Source: Elusimicrobiota bacterium (GTDB lineage: Bacteria; Elusimicrobiota; Elusimicrobia; JACQPE01). Taken from it: DNA of 64,000 bases. Positions 18,340 through 27,399 of the stretch are shown piece after piece; position 1 is the first letter of the stretch, and the number at the start of each line of letters is the position of its first letter. Both the position numbers and the translations under genes were made by a program. The notes below the pieces were generated by a model. It saw nothing but the letters and a program-made list of their open reading frames with translations. It ran no database searches and was not told where the DNA came from. The stretch is taken from contig JACPAN010000007.1 in the NCBI GenBank assembly GCA_016180815.1, forward strand, positions 1 to 64,000, written 5' to 3'.

Positions 18340-19617
18340 TCAGCGCTGGAATTTTTTAAGTGGTTTCAAATTGTCGGAAATTTCCGGCAAACTGCTTGTT
18401 AACGAGCACCCTTTTCCGGGATGATGTTTAAAAACGAAATGATCCCTAAAATGGGTAGGGAGGCTGTTTTTGGCGTCACTGATGGTTTTACGTAGCGTTG
18501 ACTGTTTCTTAATCCCAAGGTGAAGCTGAAGGTTGGCATAACTGGTAAGTTCGCCTAGGTGCAGGGCAAGGAAAAAAATTAATTGAAATATTTGAAACTG
18601 AAGCTCTGCTGGCTTGCCGGCCTTTTCTGCGCAATAAATTAAACATCGGCGTGGGTCAAAAACAGCGCAGCCGATTTTAACCAAACCCTGAATACGTTTG
18701 ACCTTGGCCTGTTCGACCCTGATGCGCTGAATAAGGTCCGCGAATGGGATATCGGCGGGGAGAGTTTCGATGGCATCCGTCATCGAGGGCTCCAGAATTT
18801 TTGTGTCGTTTTCTGGTTTCAGACAGAAAATCGGTAGCGCGCAAAAAGGTTCTTGGTTAAATAACCAAAGAAGTCGGTCGATATCATTCTGATTTAATTT
18901 TTCCCCCAAATAAATCAAAATCGCGTCCGGAAGATGATTGTTGAGCATGGATTCGGCTTTATTGACGCTGTCCGCCGCCCAAAGGCAAAATTCCTCACCG
19001 TGTGCCCCCCCGTCTTCCAGCTTTTTCATGTAGGATTGGACAGCGCCGACAATCATGATGCTGAAAAGGCGACGACTAGAACCGGTTCCAAAGCGAGTTT
19101 GTGAAACATGACCGTTGACAAATTTTAAGTTTGATGAAGTAGAAGCTCCGTCTTTTGCGCTTTGCAATAATAGTGCGTTCCCATCGACGTTGCATCCTTT
19201 GGGACCTCTTTTACCGTTGGTCATGGCTGAATTGAATGCGGAGGCACCCAGAAGTTGGCCCATTTTTTCGGTCAAGGCAAACAGGGAAAGAGGTTTATGA
19301 AACACGGCGTCGAACCCGATGGTGCTGCACCGGTTGAACAATTCCGATTTATCGGCATGTCCAGTGATGAGGACGATACGAAAATTCGGATGGATTTCCT
19401 TAAAAAAGTTAAGCTCACGAAGCAATTGGTCGCCGGGGGTTTGGCCGGATAGCACCATATCCACAATAGCCGCGTTCAGCGCCTCCCTCTCCATAATTTC
19501 GAGGGCCTGGGCGCCGTTTGATGCTTCGAAAGCCTGATATCCCTCTTTGAAGAAGGCGCGCCCGATTACATGACAGATTTCTGGATCATCGTCGACAATT
19601 AATATTTTTTGATCCAT
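18340..19617 (-). CDS. Response regulator: receiver, second receiver-like domain, winged-helix output domain
   Basis: 425 residues from the ATG at 19617. The frame extends upstream to a TTG at 19707, but the receiver domain begins right at the ATG (MDQKILIVDDDPEICHVIG). The first domain has the acidic pocket DDD, phospho-acceptor Asp in AAIVDMVLSG, the VLITGHADK Thr/Ser region and the closing HKPLS Lys. Residues about 185-325 look like a second, degenerate receiver (MIVGAVQSYMKKLEDGG...DAILIYLGEKLN). The C-terminus (ELQFQIFQLIFFLALHLGEL, then STLRKTISDAKNSLPTHF) fits an OmpR-like winged helix for DNA binding. No sensor kinase gene is adjacent. Confidence 0.75.
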   Translation of the reverse strand: MDQKILIVDDDPEICHVIGRAFFKEGYQAFEASNGAQALEIMEREALNAAIVDMVLSGQTPGDQLLRELNFFKEIHPNFRIVLITGHADKSELFNRCSTIGFDAVFHKPLSLFALTEKMGQLLGASAFNSAMTNGKRGPKGCNVDGNALLLQSAKDGASTSSNLKFVNGHVSQTRFGTGSSRRLFSIMIVGAVQSYMKKLEDGGAHGEEFCLWAADSVNKAESMLNNHLPDAILIYLGEKLNQNDIDRLLWLFNQEPFCALPIFCLKPENDTKILEPSMTDAIETLPADIPFADLIQRIRVEQAKVKRIQGLVKIGCAVFDPRRCLIYCAEKAGKPAELQFQIFQLIFFLALHLGELTSYANLQLHLGIKKQSTLRKTISDAKNSLPTHFRDHFVFKHHPGKGCSLTSSLPEISDNLKPLKKFQR

Positions 19618-19765
19618 ACGTACGCCTATCCCGGTTAAACAGTCAAAGACTGCCGCTCGTGGTCCTGGTATAAGCCTAACCTCATAAAATAAATTTTCAA
19701 GGACCAATCTTTGCGCGTCTTGACGACAAGTGAAACGAATATTCCTTTGATAGACTCAAAACAAC

Positions 19766-21526
19766 GTGTCCAACAAGATTAAAAGGGTAGACCCTAAAAA
19801 TCCGGTTTGGATGGCCATTGCAATATTCGCCATCGCCCTGGGCTTGCGTTTAACTTATCTCTATCTGGTCAAAAACGATATTCTGGCGGTCAATCTGATC
19901 GTTGACGCCCAGGCCTACGACGCATGGGCCAGGCAAATTTCGGCTTCGGGCTTTTTTGGGAAGGAAATGTTTTACCAGGACCCGCTTTATCCTTATTTTT
20001 TGGCCGTGGTTTACAAAGCCCTGGGGACCAACCCCCAAATTGCTTGGCCCATCCAAGCTATTATCGACGCTTCTATCTGCCTGTTGCTGTTTTTTTCCGC
20101 CAGAAAGCTTTGGGGCGATGTTGCGGGACTGATTTCGGCCGCCCTTTATGCGTTCTACGGTCCGGCTCTGCCCTACATCGCCCTGCTCGATAAAACCACG
20201 TTAACGGCTTTATTGTCGACGCTGGCCCTTTTCTGTCTAATTCAAGCCCATGCCCTTAAAAGCAACGCTTGGTTTTTATTCAGCGGGCTCGTCTTCAGCT
20301 TTTTGACCTTAATCCGGGGCCATTTCGTTTTGTTCTTGCCCCTTTTCACTTTTGGCCTATTCTTGCTGTATGCCCGCAGAGAAGGTTTGCCGGCGGCCAT
20401 AAAGCGCGTTGGTTTATTGTGGTTGGGTCCACTATTAATCTTTGGTTTGACCGCGCTGCGCAACCGCTTAGCGGTCCAAGACACGACTCCCTTTGCCGCC
20501 AATGCGGGTTTGGTTTTTTATCTGGCCAACGCCCAAACATCCAAAGGGTATCCGGCCACGACCCCTTTTTTCTGCATGACCCCGGAATGCGAATATCAAA
20601 GCGCCAAAACAATCGCCGAACGAAAAACCGGAATCAAATTTGAAAAACCGTCGGCACTGTCCCGGTTTTGGATGAAGGAGGGGCTCAAAGAAATCATGGC
20701 CGACCCTAATGCGTGGATAAAACTCCTCGGTAAAAAGTTAGTTTTTCTGGTGAATGATCTCGAACCCCTGGACACGCACAGCATCGAATATTTCAAAGAC
20801 CGGATTTGGCTTCTACGGTTTGTGCCCTTAGGTTATGGGGTGCTTTTGGCTTTGGGTATTTTAGGATTCATTCTCAGTTTAAAATCCAAGCGTACGGCGA
20901 TTCTTCCCTTATTCTTCTTCCTGGCATATGCGATCAGCCTGCTGGCTTTTTTTGTTTCTTCTAGATACCGGTATCCCCTTGTTCCGCCCTTAATTCTTTT
21001 GGCGGCGCTGGGAACCCAACAATGTTGGGCCTATATGAAGGAGAAAAAATTCAAACCATTGATCGGCGCCGGGGCGCTTTTCATGACAATTTTTTACTTG
21101 AGCAAGGCCAGCCCCATCTTTATTAAAGAAGCCAGAGCGGATGCGCTGGCGACGCCTTATGCTAACGCCGCTATTTTGCACAAAGATCAGGGACGTTTGG
21201 ATGAAGCCCTGGTCAACCTGAAAAAAGCTATTGAGATCACGCCGCATTCAGCCCGGAAAACAGCTTTATTGGGTGAATTGTATTACCGACAGGGAAAATA
21301 TGAGGAAGCGCTGCCTCTATTTCACCAAGCGGTCAGCCGCAACCCGTCCCTGGATCAAGCCTGGAATTATGCGGGGATTATTTTTTTGAAAAAAGGCGAT
21401 TATGCGCAGGCTGCTCAATTGTTCAGGCAAGCAGCGGCTGTTTCGACAGTGCCCGAGGACATCGAAATTTATGAAACAAATGCCGCAGAGGCTGATCGTT
21501 TCGAACTTCAAATAAGACGAAAGTAA
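19766..21526 (+). CDS. Membrane glycosyltransferase (GT39/PMT-like) with C-terminal TPR repeats
   Basis: 586 residues from a GTG start. About ten hydrophobic segments fill residues 12-455. The first loop carries DAQAYDAWARQI and QDPLYPYF, the acidic-then-aromatic pattern of the catalytic outer loop in GT-C (ArnT/PMT-like) transferases that take sugars from polyprenyl phosphate. The last 125 residues form two to three TPRs (AILHKDQGRLDEALVNLKKA, GELYYRQGKYEEALPLFHQA, GIIFLKKGDYAQAAQLFRQA). It is one of few plus-strand genes and stands alone, read away from the response regulator. Probable role: adding sugars to surface proteins or glycans; acceptor unknown. Confidence 0.75.
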   Translation: MSNKIKRVDPKNPVWMAIAIFAIALGLRLTYLYLVKNDILAVNLIVDAQAYDAWARQISASGFFGKEMFYQDPLYPYFLAVVYKALGTNPQIAWPIQAIIDASICLLLFFSARKLWGDVAGLISAALYAFYGPALPYIALLDKTTLTALLSTLALFCLIQAHALKSNAWFLFSGLVFSFLTLIRGHFVLFLPLFTFGLFLLYARREGLPAAIKRVGLLWLGPLLIFGLTALRNRLAVQDTTPFAANAGLVFYLANAQTSKGYPATTPFFCMTPECEYQSAKTIAERKTGIKFEKPSALSRFWMKEGLKEIMADPNAWIKLLGKKLVFLVNDLEPLDTHSIEYFKDRIWLLRFVPLGYGVLLALGILGFILSLKSKRTAILPLFFFLAYAISLLAFFVSSRYRYPLVPPLILLAALGTQQCWAYMKEKKFKPLIGAGALFMTIFYLSKASPIFIKEARADALATPYANAAILHKDQGRLDEALVNLKKAIEITPHSARKTALLGELYYRQGKYEEALPLFHQAVSRNPSLDQAWNYAGIIFLKKGDYAQAAQLFRQAAAVSTVPEDIEIYETNAAEADRFELQIRRK

Positions 21527-21564
21527 CCGCCAATAACATACCTTAGTACGAAAGTACGAAAAGG

Positions 21565-23211
21565 TTAATTCCCAGCATCAACAATAATACGCCCACTTGC
21601 TTTGCCGCTATCAGTTTTTAATCGAAAAATATAAACGCCTGACACTACAAATGTACCGTTTTCATTCCTGCCGTCCCACGTTGTACCTTCGATCTCCCGT
21701 ATAAGCATCCCGCTGATATCGTAAATCTGAACGCGCGGGTTGGGGCCGCCGAGATTCTGAGGCGTGGTAAAAATAACTCGGCTAAACGGGCTTGGCTTAA
21801 AAGGATTTGGAACGGCGATTGCTTCGTGCGTGCCATCAAAATCAGCCAATGTTCCGAAGCGCGCCAAGCGCATAGTCTTAAAAAGGTTAAGTCGGCCGTG
21901 CCCGAATAAATCATCTCGTCCTGGTGAACCAAGGTCATCAACTCCACCCAAAAGAAAACTCTCAATTTGAGTTGTGGTTGCAGATGGTAAGGCACTCATT
22001 ATTAAAGCCGCGGCTCCAGCAACTATTGGAGCTGAGAACGACGTCCCATCATCACCGTTATTGCCAAAACCGCCATTAGAATTGACTCCAAAGATATCAA
22101 CGCCTGGAGCCACCATGTCCGTACCGCTTCCGATACTTGAAAATGGCGCCAAAGAATCGCTTCGAGAAGTCGCCCCCACGGCCAATACGCCAGGATAATC
22201 AGCCGGAACAACTTTGACCGAATTGCCGCAATTACCTTTGGCTGCGATGACCGTAACTTTATTGTTTAACGCACGACTGATTACGTCTTGTACCGCCAGG
22301 CTCTCAGTGCACGGGAGACCGCAAGCATCTGAAGGTGGACACCCTAAAGACATATTAATCACCATGCGTCCCGTATATGAAGAGTGTGCTGTTGAAACCC
22401 AAATTGCATAGTCAATTGCTTGAATGATATCCGCGTCGGACCCAGAGCAAGCACTAGCAGTACTAAAAACCTTTAGAGGTAAAATTTTAGCTCCCCAGCT
22501 AATCCCCGCAATGCCGATGCCATTGTCTGTGATGGCAGAAGCGATGGAAGCCACCAGGCTACCATGGTAACCACAATCCGCAGAAACATCGTTATTTTCT
22601 GATACAAAATTCCAGCCCCAAATATCATCTAACTTTCCGTTACCGTCCTGATCGCCCCCTCCGGGCAAATCAACCGGATTAGTCCATATCTTGCCTGTAG
22701 AAGAACTAAGGTCTATATGGTCTATGTTTATTCCCGTGTCCATAATACCTATGGTCACAGGGGTGGAAGCACCCACGTCAAATTTCCATCCGCCGTAAGC
22801 TTGGATAATGTCGAGGTGCCATTGATTGAGAACTAGGGGATCGTTAGGCAAGCGGCCGAAAGGGTAATTAATGTTATTGACCGCGTATGAGGCAATCCCT
22901 GGCTCGGAGCTTAGAGAACCTAAAGCTTTATCGCTTTTTTGGCCTGACATGACCCTGCGTTTGGCAGCCTCAACTTGGACTGCGACATAAGGCAACGCTG
23001 TGTCAACGTGTTTATCCGATGGCAGCTTCCATAATTCCCATCCTGAGTTCCCCAGCCTCTTAACCCTGATGATTGTGATTCCCGACCCAGGAATGGTCCA
23101 AGTGCTTAGCGTTGGAGAATTTTCCCATTTAATCAACACTTCATCAGGAACATGGGAGGCCTGGGCAAACGCAGCAAAAAAACAAAACCAAAAAGAAAAC
23201 AAGCCTATCAT
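21565..23211 (-). CDS. Secreted subtilisin-like serine protease (S8) with FlgD-like C-terminal domain
   Basis: 548 residues with signal peptide MIGLFSFWFCFFAAFAQA. After an inhibitor-like prodomain (VPDEVLIKWEN; residues 20-115) the peptidase domain shows the full S8 triad: Asp in IGIMDTGINIDHIDL, His in CGYHGSLVASIAS and Ser in GTSFSAPIVAGAAAL; the oxyanion region is VTVIAAKGNCGN. The last 95 residues are an FlgD-like Ig domain (AVPNPFKPSPFSRV, QIYDISGMLIREI, GVYIFRL), the same type that ends the giant surface protein. It is translationally coupled to the upstream HEAT-repeat gene (ATGA overlap). Confidence 0.9.
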   Translation of the reverse strand: MIGLFSFWFCFFAAFAQASHVPDEVLIKWENSPTLSTWTIPGSGITIIRVKRLGNSGWELWKLPSDKHVDTALPYVAVQVEAAKRRVMSGQKSDKALGSLSSEPGIASYAVNNINYPFGRLPNDPLVLNQWHLDIIQAYGGWKFDVGASTPVTIGIMDTGINIDHIDLSSSTGKIWTNPVDLPGGGDQDGNGKLDDIWGWNFVSENNDVSADCGYHGSLVASIASAITDNGIGIAGISWGAKILPLKVFSTASACSGSDADIIQAIDYAIWVSTAHSSYTGRMVINMSLGCPPSDACGLPCTESLAVQDVISRALNNKVTVIAAKGNCGNSVKVVPADYPGVLAVGATSRSDSLAPFSSIGSGTDMVAPGVDIFGVNSNGGFGNNGDDGTSFSAPIVAGAAALIMSALPSATTTQIESFLLGGVDDLGSPGRDDLFGHGRLNLFKTMRLARFGTLADFDGTHEAIAVPNPFKPSPFSRVIFTTPQNLGGPNPRVQIYDISGMLIREIEGTTWDGRNENGTFVVSGVYIFRLKTDSGKASGRIIVDAGN

Positions 23212-24098
23212 TTGACGTTTAAGGGTTGGTACGTTTGAACCGGTGGTTTTCGCGTTTTTTCGTTGACGCGAAACTCTTGAACGGCCTCTTTGGCGGTAGG
23301 CGTGCCAATCGCCGACAAGGCGTCGGCGGCCTTGGCTCGAATTTCACCATCTTCGTCATCGAGAACTTTTATCAAAGCCGCTTCCGCTTTTTTAGCTTTC
23401 AACCCGATTTTACCAAGCGATTCAACCGCAGCGCGACGAACCGTTGCCCATGAATCAGTAGCGGCCATGGCCAAGGCAGAAACGATTTTTTGGGATACGG
23501 GTAAAACATCTCCCAAGGCTATGGCCGCACGAATCCGATAGTCGGGATTACCGCTTTCCAAAGCCTGCAACAAAATAGGCACAGCTTTTTTGGAAGTTGG
23601 GCTGATGTTGACTAAGGCTTCCGCAGAGTTAAACTTTACATCTAAATCTTGAGCCTTGAGGCTTTTGCCAAGCGCAGGAATGCTTGCTTGTGCTACAGGC
23701 CCGATTTGCCCCAAAATTTTAGCAGCCGTGGCCCACACATAAAAATCCGTATCATTGAGCAAAACGACCAGATGGGGAACGGCTTCCTTGGCCCTTGGTC
23801 CCATTTGTATAAGAGAGTGAGCAGCCCTGCCGCTGATTCCCTTGTCGGGATTTTTTAGATCTTGAACAAGGCCAATAACATCTTTTCCCGAAGCGCTGGG
23901 GTGGGCATTCAAATCAGCATTAGTCAATCCAGAATATGCCTTTGCGGCTTTAGACGGCCTTGCTTCGGTATCTGTGATAGCGCATAAAGTAGAGATGCCT
24001 GAAAAAAATACCGCAAATACTAAGACACGCGGTTTTAATAATTTCTTGCACGGAACATCTGCAAGCAAGCCGATACTGCCCAAATTGATTGGAGACAT
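23208..24098 (-). CDS. Exported HEAT-repeat (PBS lyase-like) protein
   Basis: 296 residues with an N-terminal hydrophobic segment (RVLVFAVFFSGISTLCA) followed by five or six HEAT repeats of about 35-38 residues (AVPHLVVLLNDTDFYVWATA, PALGKSLKAQDLDVKFNSAE, PILLQALESGNPDYRIRAAI, ALIKVLDDEDGEIRAKAADA). Such periplasmic HEAT proteins act as scaffolds. Its stop overlaps the start of the subtilase gene (ATGA), so they are probably made together and may interact. No catalytic residues seen. Confidence 0.75.
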   Translation of the reverse strand: MSPINLGSIGLLADVPCKKLLKPRVLVFAVFFSGISTLCAITDTEARPSKAAKAYSGLTNADLNAHPSASGKDVIGLVQDLKNPDKGISGRAAHSLIQMGPRAKEAVPHLVVLLNDTDFYVWATAAKILGQIGPVAQASIPALGKSLKAQDLDVKFNSAEALVNISPTSKKAVPILLQALESGNPDYRIRAAIALGDVLPVSQKIVSALAMAATDSWATVRRAAVESLGKIGLKAKKAEAALIKVLDDEDGEIRAKAADALSAIGTPTAKEAVQEFRVNEKTRKPPVQTYQPLNVK

Positions 24099-24193
24099 TG
24101 TCGGATCATTTTATCTCTCTTTTAGCTAATTGTTTTTACATGAAATGCAGTGCAAATGCAGATGCTCTCTCTCTAAATCGGGCAGTGTTGGCA

Positions 24194-26689
24194 TTATCTT
24201 CTTCCAATCTTTGCCCACAAAAATCCATCGATAATCCAAAGCAGCGCGGCGATTAACCACACGACCAAGGATAATAAAAGGGGCATCAACCAAAAAACCC
24301 ATAAAATGTTGTATCGCAACAACCCTATGATTGAGGCTATGCGCGTCGCGTATAGGTATCTTCGCCAACCCATGTCTCGCATAATCAACAAAAAAAACTT
24401 AATCAACCCAAGCTCGATAGCCGGCCATCTAATCCAGAAAAAGCCCAACAAGGAAAAGAACCCAAAAACGACAAGGCTCGACCACCATCTCTCAAGGGGA
24501 ATTTTAATTGCCGGAACGAAGAATGGGTGACGGATCGCCCAAGTCAAAGCTTTCATTAGCCAATGGCCCGCCTCAGCGAGGGAAATCTGGGAAAGCGACA
24601 GCGCCAGGGAGACCAGAAGCGCTCCCAGCATGCTGCAGCGCACCATTGGAAAAACCTTACCCAGGCGAAAGAGACTCGCTCCTCCAGCCTTCAAAATCTC
24701 CGTCATCCTCTTTCGCTCGGCTTGGGACCCGGCCAAGGGAAATGGCGCTTGTGGTATAAGCGTCCCCTGGATAAATGAACCAGGAATAAATCGCCTGACG
24801 AATCTGTCAGCCAATTGATAGCCATGATAGATTAGGGACTCCTGTTCGATCTGATTGAAAAGGTCTAAATCCGTTCTTAAATGCGCGATCTCCTCTTGAT
24901 CCGGGTGAGCCGGAAGCGGCCTGGGCTGATTGGGGTCCGGTTTACCGTCATTGGGATTTGAATTCATATGGAAAAAAACGACGGCTTCAAGGTTATAGCG
25001 CGAAGCCAAATCTTCCCAGTCAGGCGCCGACGATCGTCGGGCCACCGCCTGGTCTTTGCCCGCGCTGACGCGGCGTTTCTCCCGGAGCGACCGCAATTGA
25101 AGATCGCGCACATTGCTCATCAGGACTCCGGCTATACGGGTCATCATGGGCAACCGGCTGTCGTGAGACCGCTCCTCACGGCCGAGCAAGCCCCCCGCGT
25201 CGCTTGCGATAATATGCGTACAGTCTTCCTCCAACAGTGCCTCAATTCCCTGATTGTCAAAGACACCGCCATCCGTCAAAGAAAGAACGCTGACCTTGCC
25301 AGGATCATAAAGCCCCAAAATCTTATAGGGTGGGAATACGGGAGGAAAATTGGCCGAAGCAGCCACAGCATCAGCTAACGTCAGTTTTTCCAAGCTCTCC
25401 GGCGCTGTCCAAGCAAAAGCCTCTGCGCTTCTGAAATAGTAAAGATCGAGAAGAAAACGATAAAGCGAGTGCAGAAAGTTAGAAATTTCTGCCATTTGGC
25501 CTTCCAATTTTTCGGCCATTGAAGCGTCGATGTCCTTCAACGCATTCCAAAGCCGATCACGGTGCTCGTGATGCGTGAAACCGTCGCGCCTGTCGACTTC
25601 ATCCCATCCTCCTTCGTCTTGAAGGTACCAAGCAGCAAGCTTGGCCCGTCGAAGATGACTGAATTTTGAAAGGGCAAGATGACGCGAGGCGTCCCAATCG
25701 GACATTAACAGATGCAGGGTCGGATTATCCTCCATTTTCACTTGAATTTTGCTCATTTTCTCTCTAAACAAGGATGAAACAGTCTCTGTCGGAAATTCCT
25801 TCTCCTGGGCTAACACCTCTTGAACACTCACCCACCAGTAAAGGTGGCTAAAAACCGGGCGATCTATTTTTACCTCTTCTTGCCAGCGACCTACGCTCCG
25901 CTCCAAAGACTCGCCATCGCGATGAGCCAGACTCAGAAGCCATTTATAGTGTCTGATCAAATGAGCTTCATCCCGACGGATAAAACCCAATTCTGGATCA
26001 CCGACTTCAACCAAAGTAAATCGGAACGGCTTGCCCGTGTTAAGACACGTGGCATTGATGATAAATTTGGGAATGCAATCGGGATTAACTGCGTTGAAAC
26101 CCTCCAAGCCAGCGGCCAGACCGATTTGTTTTGGCTGATTTCTATCACGGAAAAACATGACGTCTTTTAAGGGGGCCCCGTCCGGTATCCTAAGCGATCG
26201 TGTCACCTTGCCGTATAGATGCCTGGCATAAATCAACGACATCAGCTTTCCCAAGCCCAGATTGGTACAAAACAGTCTGATGTTATCCCAAAGATCAAAC
26301 AAAAGCCGGTTTCGAAGGCTTTTATTGACGCCTGAATAAAAGTCCCGCTCGACCTCGATGATTATCTGGACATAATCCGCTCCTGCCAGCGGTTTAGACG
26401 ATTCCTCAAGACGCTTTTTTAAATGGAGAAGATATAAAGCGCCGACAATTGATCCGCCGGACACGGTGGATAAAACGCTTACGTGCCTCAAGAGATCAAG
26501 TTCAGCCAAACGCCTAAGTACCCCCAGGTGAAAAAGGGAGGCCCGGAATCCGCCCCCCGAGAGAGCGAGACCCAGCTTTCCGGGGCGTGGTTTGGTTGTC
26601 TGAGCGCTAGGATTAGGATTTGATGGATCGAGATTGAGTGATTGAACAAACGATATGATTTTTTCCAAAGAAATCGATTCGTCCGTCAC
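24194..26689 (-). CDS. Patatin-like phospholipase with C-terminal membrane segments
   Basis: 831 residues. The patatin fold is clear: oxyanion loop SGGGFRAS at 44-51, nucleophile elbow TVSGGSIVG with Ser80, and the catalytic Asp in LTDGGVFDNQG near residue 485. A long insertion (about 90-400) separates the two halves. The last about 165 residues contain four to five hydrophobic segments (MLGALLVSLALSLSQI, SLVVFGFFSLLGFFWI, IIGLLRYNILWVFWLMPLLL, VVWLIAALLWII), so the enzyme is membrane anchored. It lies upstream of the HEAT/subtilase pair and downstream of a glycine-rich membrane protein on the same strand. Bacterial patatins of this size hydrolyse phospholipids; target membrane unknown. Confidence 0.85.
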   Translation of the reverse strand: MTDESISLEKIISFVQSLNLDPSNPNPSAQTTKPRPGKLGLALSGGGFRASLFHLGVLRRLAELDLLRHVSVLSTVSGGSIVGALYLLHLKKRLEESSKPLAGADYVQIIIEVERDFYSGVNKSLRNRLLFDLWDNIRLFCTNLGLGKLMSLIYARHLYGKVTRSLRIPDGAPLKDVMFFRDRNQPKQIGLAAGLEGFNAVNPDCIPKFIINATCLNTGKPFRFTLVEVGDPELGFIRRDEAHLIRHYKWLLSLAHRDGESLERSVGRWQEEVKIDRPVFSHLYWWVSVQEVLAQEKEFPTETVSSLFREKMSKIQVKMEDNPTLHLLMSDWDASRHLALSKFSHLRRAKLAAWYLQDEGGWDEVDRRDGFTHHEHRDRLWNALKDIDASMAEKLEGQMAEISNFLHSLYRFLLDLYYFRSAEAFAWTAPESLEKLTLADAVAASANFPPVFPPYKILGLYDPGKVSVLSLTDGGVFDNQGIEALLEEDCTHIIASDAGGLLGREERSHDSRLPMMTRIAGVLMSNVRDLQLRSLREKRRVSAGKDQAVARRSSAPDWEDLASRYNLEAVVFFHMNSNPNDGKPDPNQPRPLPAHPDQEEIAHLRTDLDLFNQIEQESLIYHGYQLADRFVRRFIPGSFIQGTLIPQAPFPLAGSQAERKRMTEILKAGGASLFRLGKVFPMVRCSMLGALLVSLALSLSQISLAEAGHWLMKALTWAIRHPFFVPAIKIPLERWWSSLVVFGFFSLLGFFWIRWPAIELGLIKFFLLIMRDMGWRRYLYATRIASIIGLLRYNILWVFWLMPLLLSLVVWLIAALLWIIDGFLWAKIGRR

Positions 26690-26762
26690 GGTTCAATCAC
26701 AACAGATATGGCGCCCAGAATGCGGCCGCCTCTGAAAAAAATTTGGAACGGGATAGCCATTG

Positions 26763-27161
26763 CTAAGGAGACGGCGGTCGAAATATACTCCCACCCCTTC
26801 CTCCAGACTTTCCTCCACCTCCAGCAGTTCCGCCGTCACCCCTAGAGGCACCTCTGCCTCCCTGATTTCCAAATCCGCCGCTACTGTCGGTATTCGTCCA
26901 AAACCATCCGCCGCCAGGCGGCGGAAAATACGAAGAAATCAAATACAAAATAAAACCAACCCCGAGGCCGATGGCATACCACGCCAAAAGCGTCTTGTCA
27001 TCCCCCACAAATTTGACCACTGCGCCGCCAACCAACAAACCGATCACCGAGGTTAAAGTTTTTAATGTGAATTTTTCAAAACGTCGCACGAAATAACAGA
27101 CCACCCAAAAAATAACAACGCCCAACGAAGCCGAACCGATCCGAGGAACCCATTCATCCAT
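26763..27161 (-). CDS. Small membrane protein with Gly-rich tail
   Basis: 132 residues. Three hydrophobic segments are seen (SLGVVIFWVVCYFV, LTSVIGLLVGGAVVKFV, WYAIGLGVGFILYLISSYF) followed by a 45-residue Gly/Ser/Arg-rich tail (GGFGNQGGRGASRGDGG and GGGGKSGGRGGS). Glycine-rich tails after membrane segments are seen in some TPM-domain and stress proteins, but no TPM domain is present. Unknown function; position between lipoprotein and patatin genes suggests a shared transcript. Confidence 0.6.
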   Translation of the reverse strand: MDEWVPRIGSASLGVVIFWVVCYFVRRFEKFTLKTLTSVIGLLVGGAVVKFVGDDKTLLAWYAIGLGVGFILYLISSYFPPPGGGWFWTNTDSSGGFGNQGGRGASRGDGGTAGGGGKSGGRGGSIFRPPSP

Positions 27162-27243
27162 AAATCGCCTCCGCGCTATAAAAATTCTGCGAACACCGAC
27201 TTCTTTGGTTCAAAATCATAATGTCTGCGCCACTTCATGGCAG

Positions 27244-27399
27244 TTACTTGTAATGAACCCGGGCGATCTTTTTGCCATTTTGCCTGAGGATTGAAATTGA
27301 TTTAACGTTTGGCTCATCAAGCGTTGTCATAATCCACTTGCCAAAATCCTCATTGGACCAATCGTCAGATATAGGAAAGTCTTCACTTTTTTTGGGCAT
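27244..27399 (-). CDS. Small conserved-looking 51-residue protein
   Basis: The ATG follows the lipoprotein stop codon with no spacing (TAAATG). The product starts MPKKSEDFPISDDWSNEDF, then KWIMTTLDEPNVKSISILR and ends KKIARVHYK; the alternating C-terminal half looks like a two-strand beta unit. No signal peptide, no known motif. Direct stop-start coupling argues that it is translated with the lipoprotein. Confidence 0.55.
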   Translation of the reverse strand: MPKKSEDFPISDDWSNEDFGKWIMTTLDEPNVKSISILRQNGKKIARVHYK

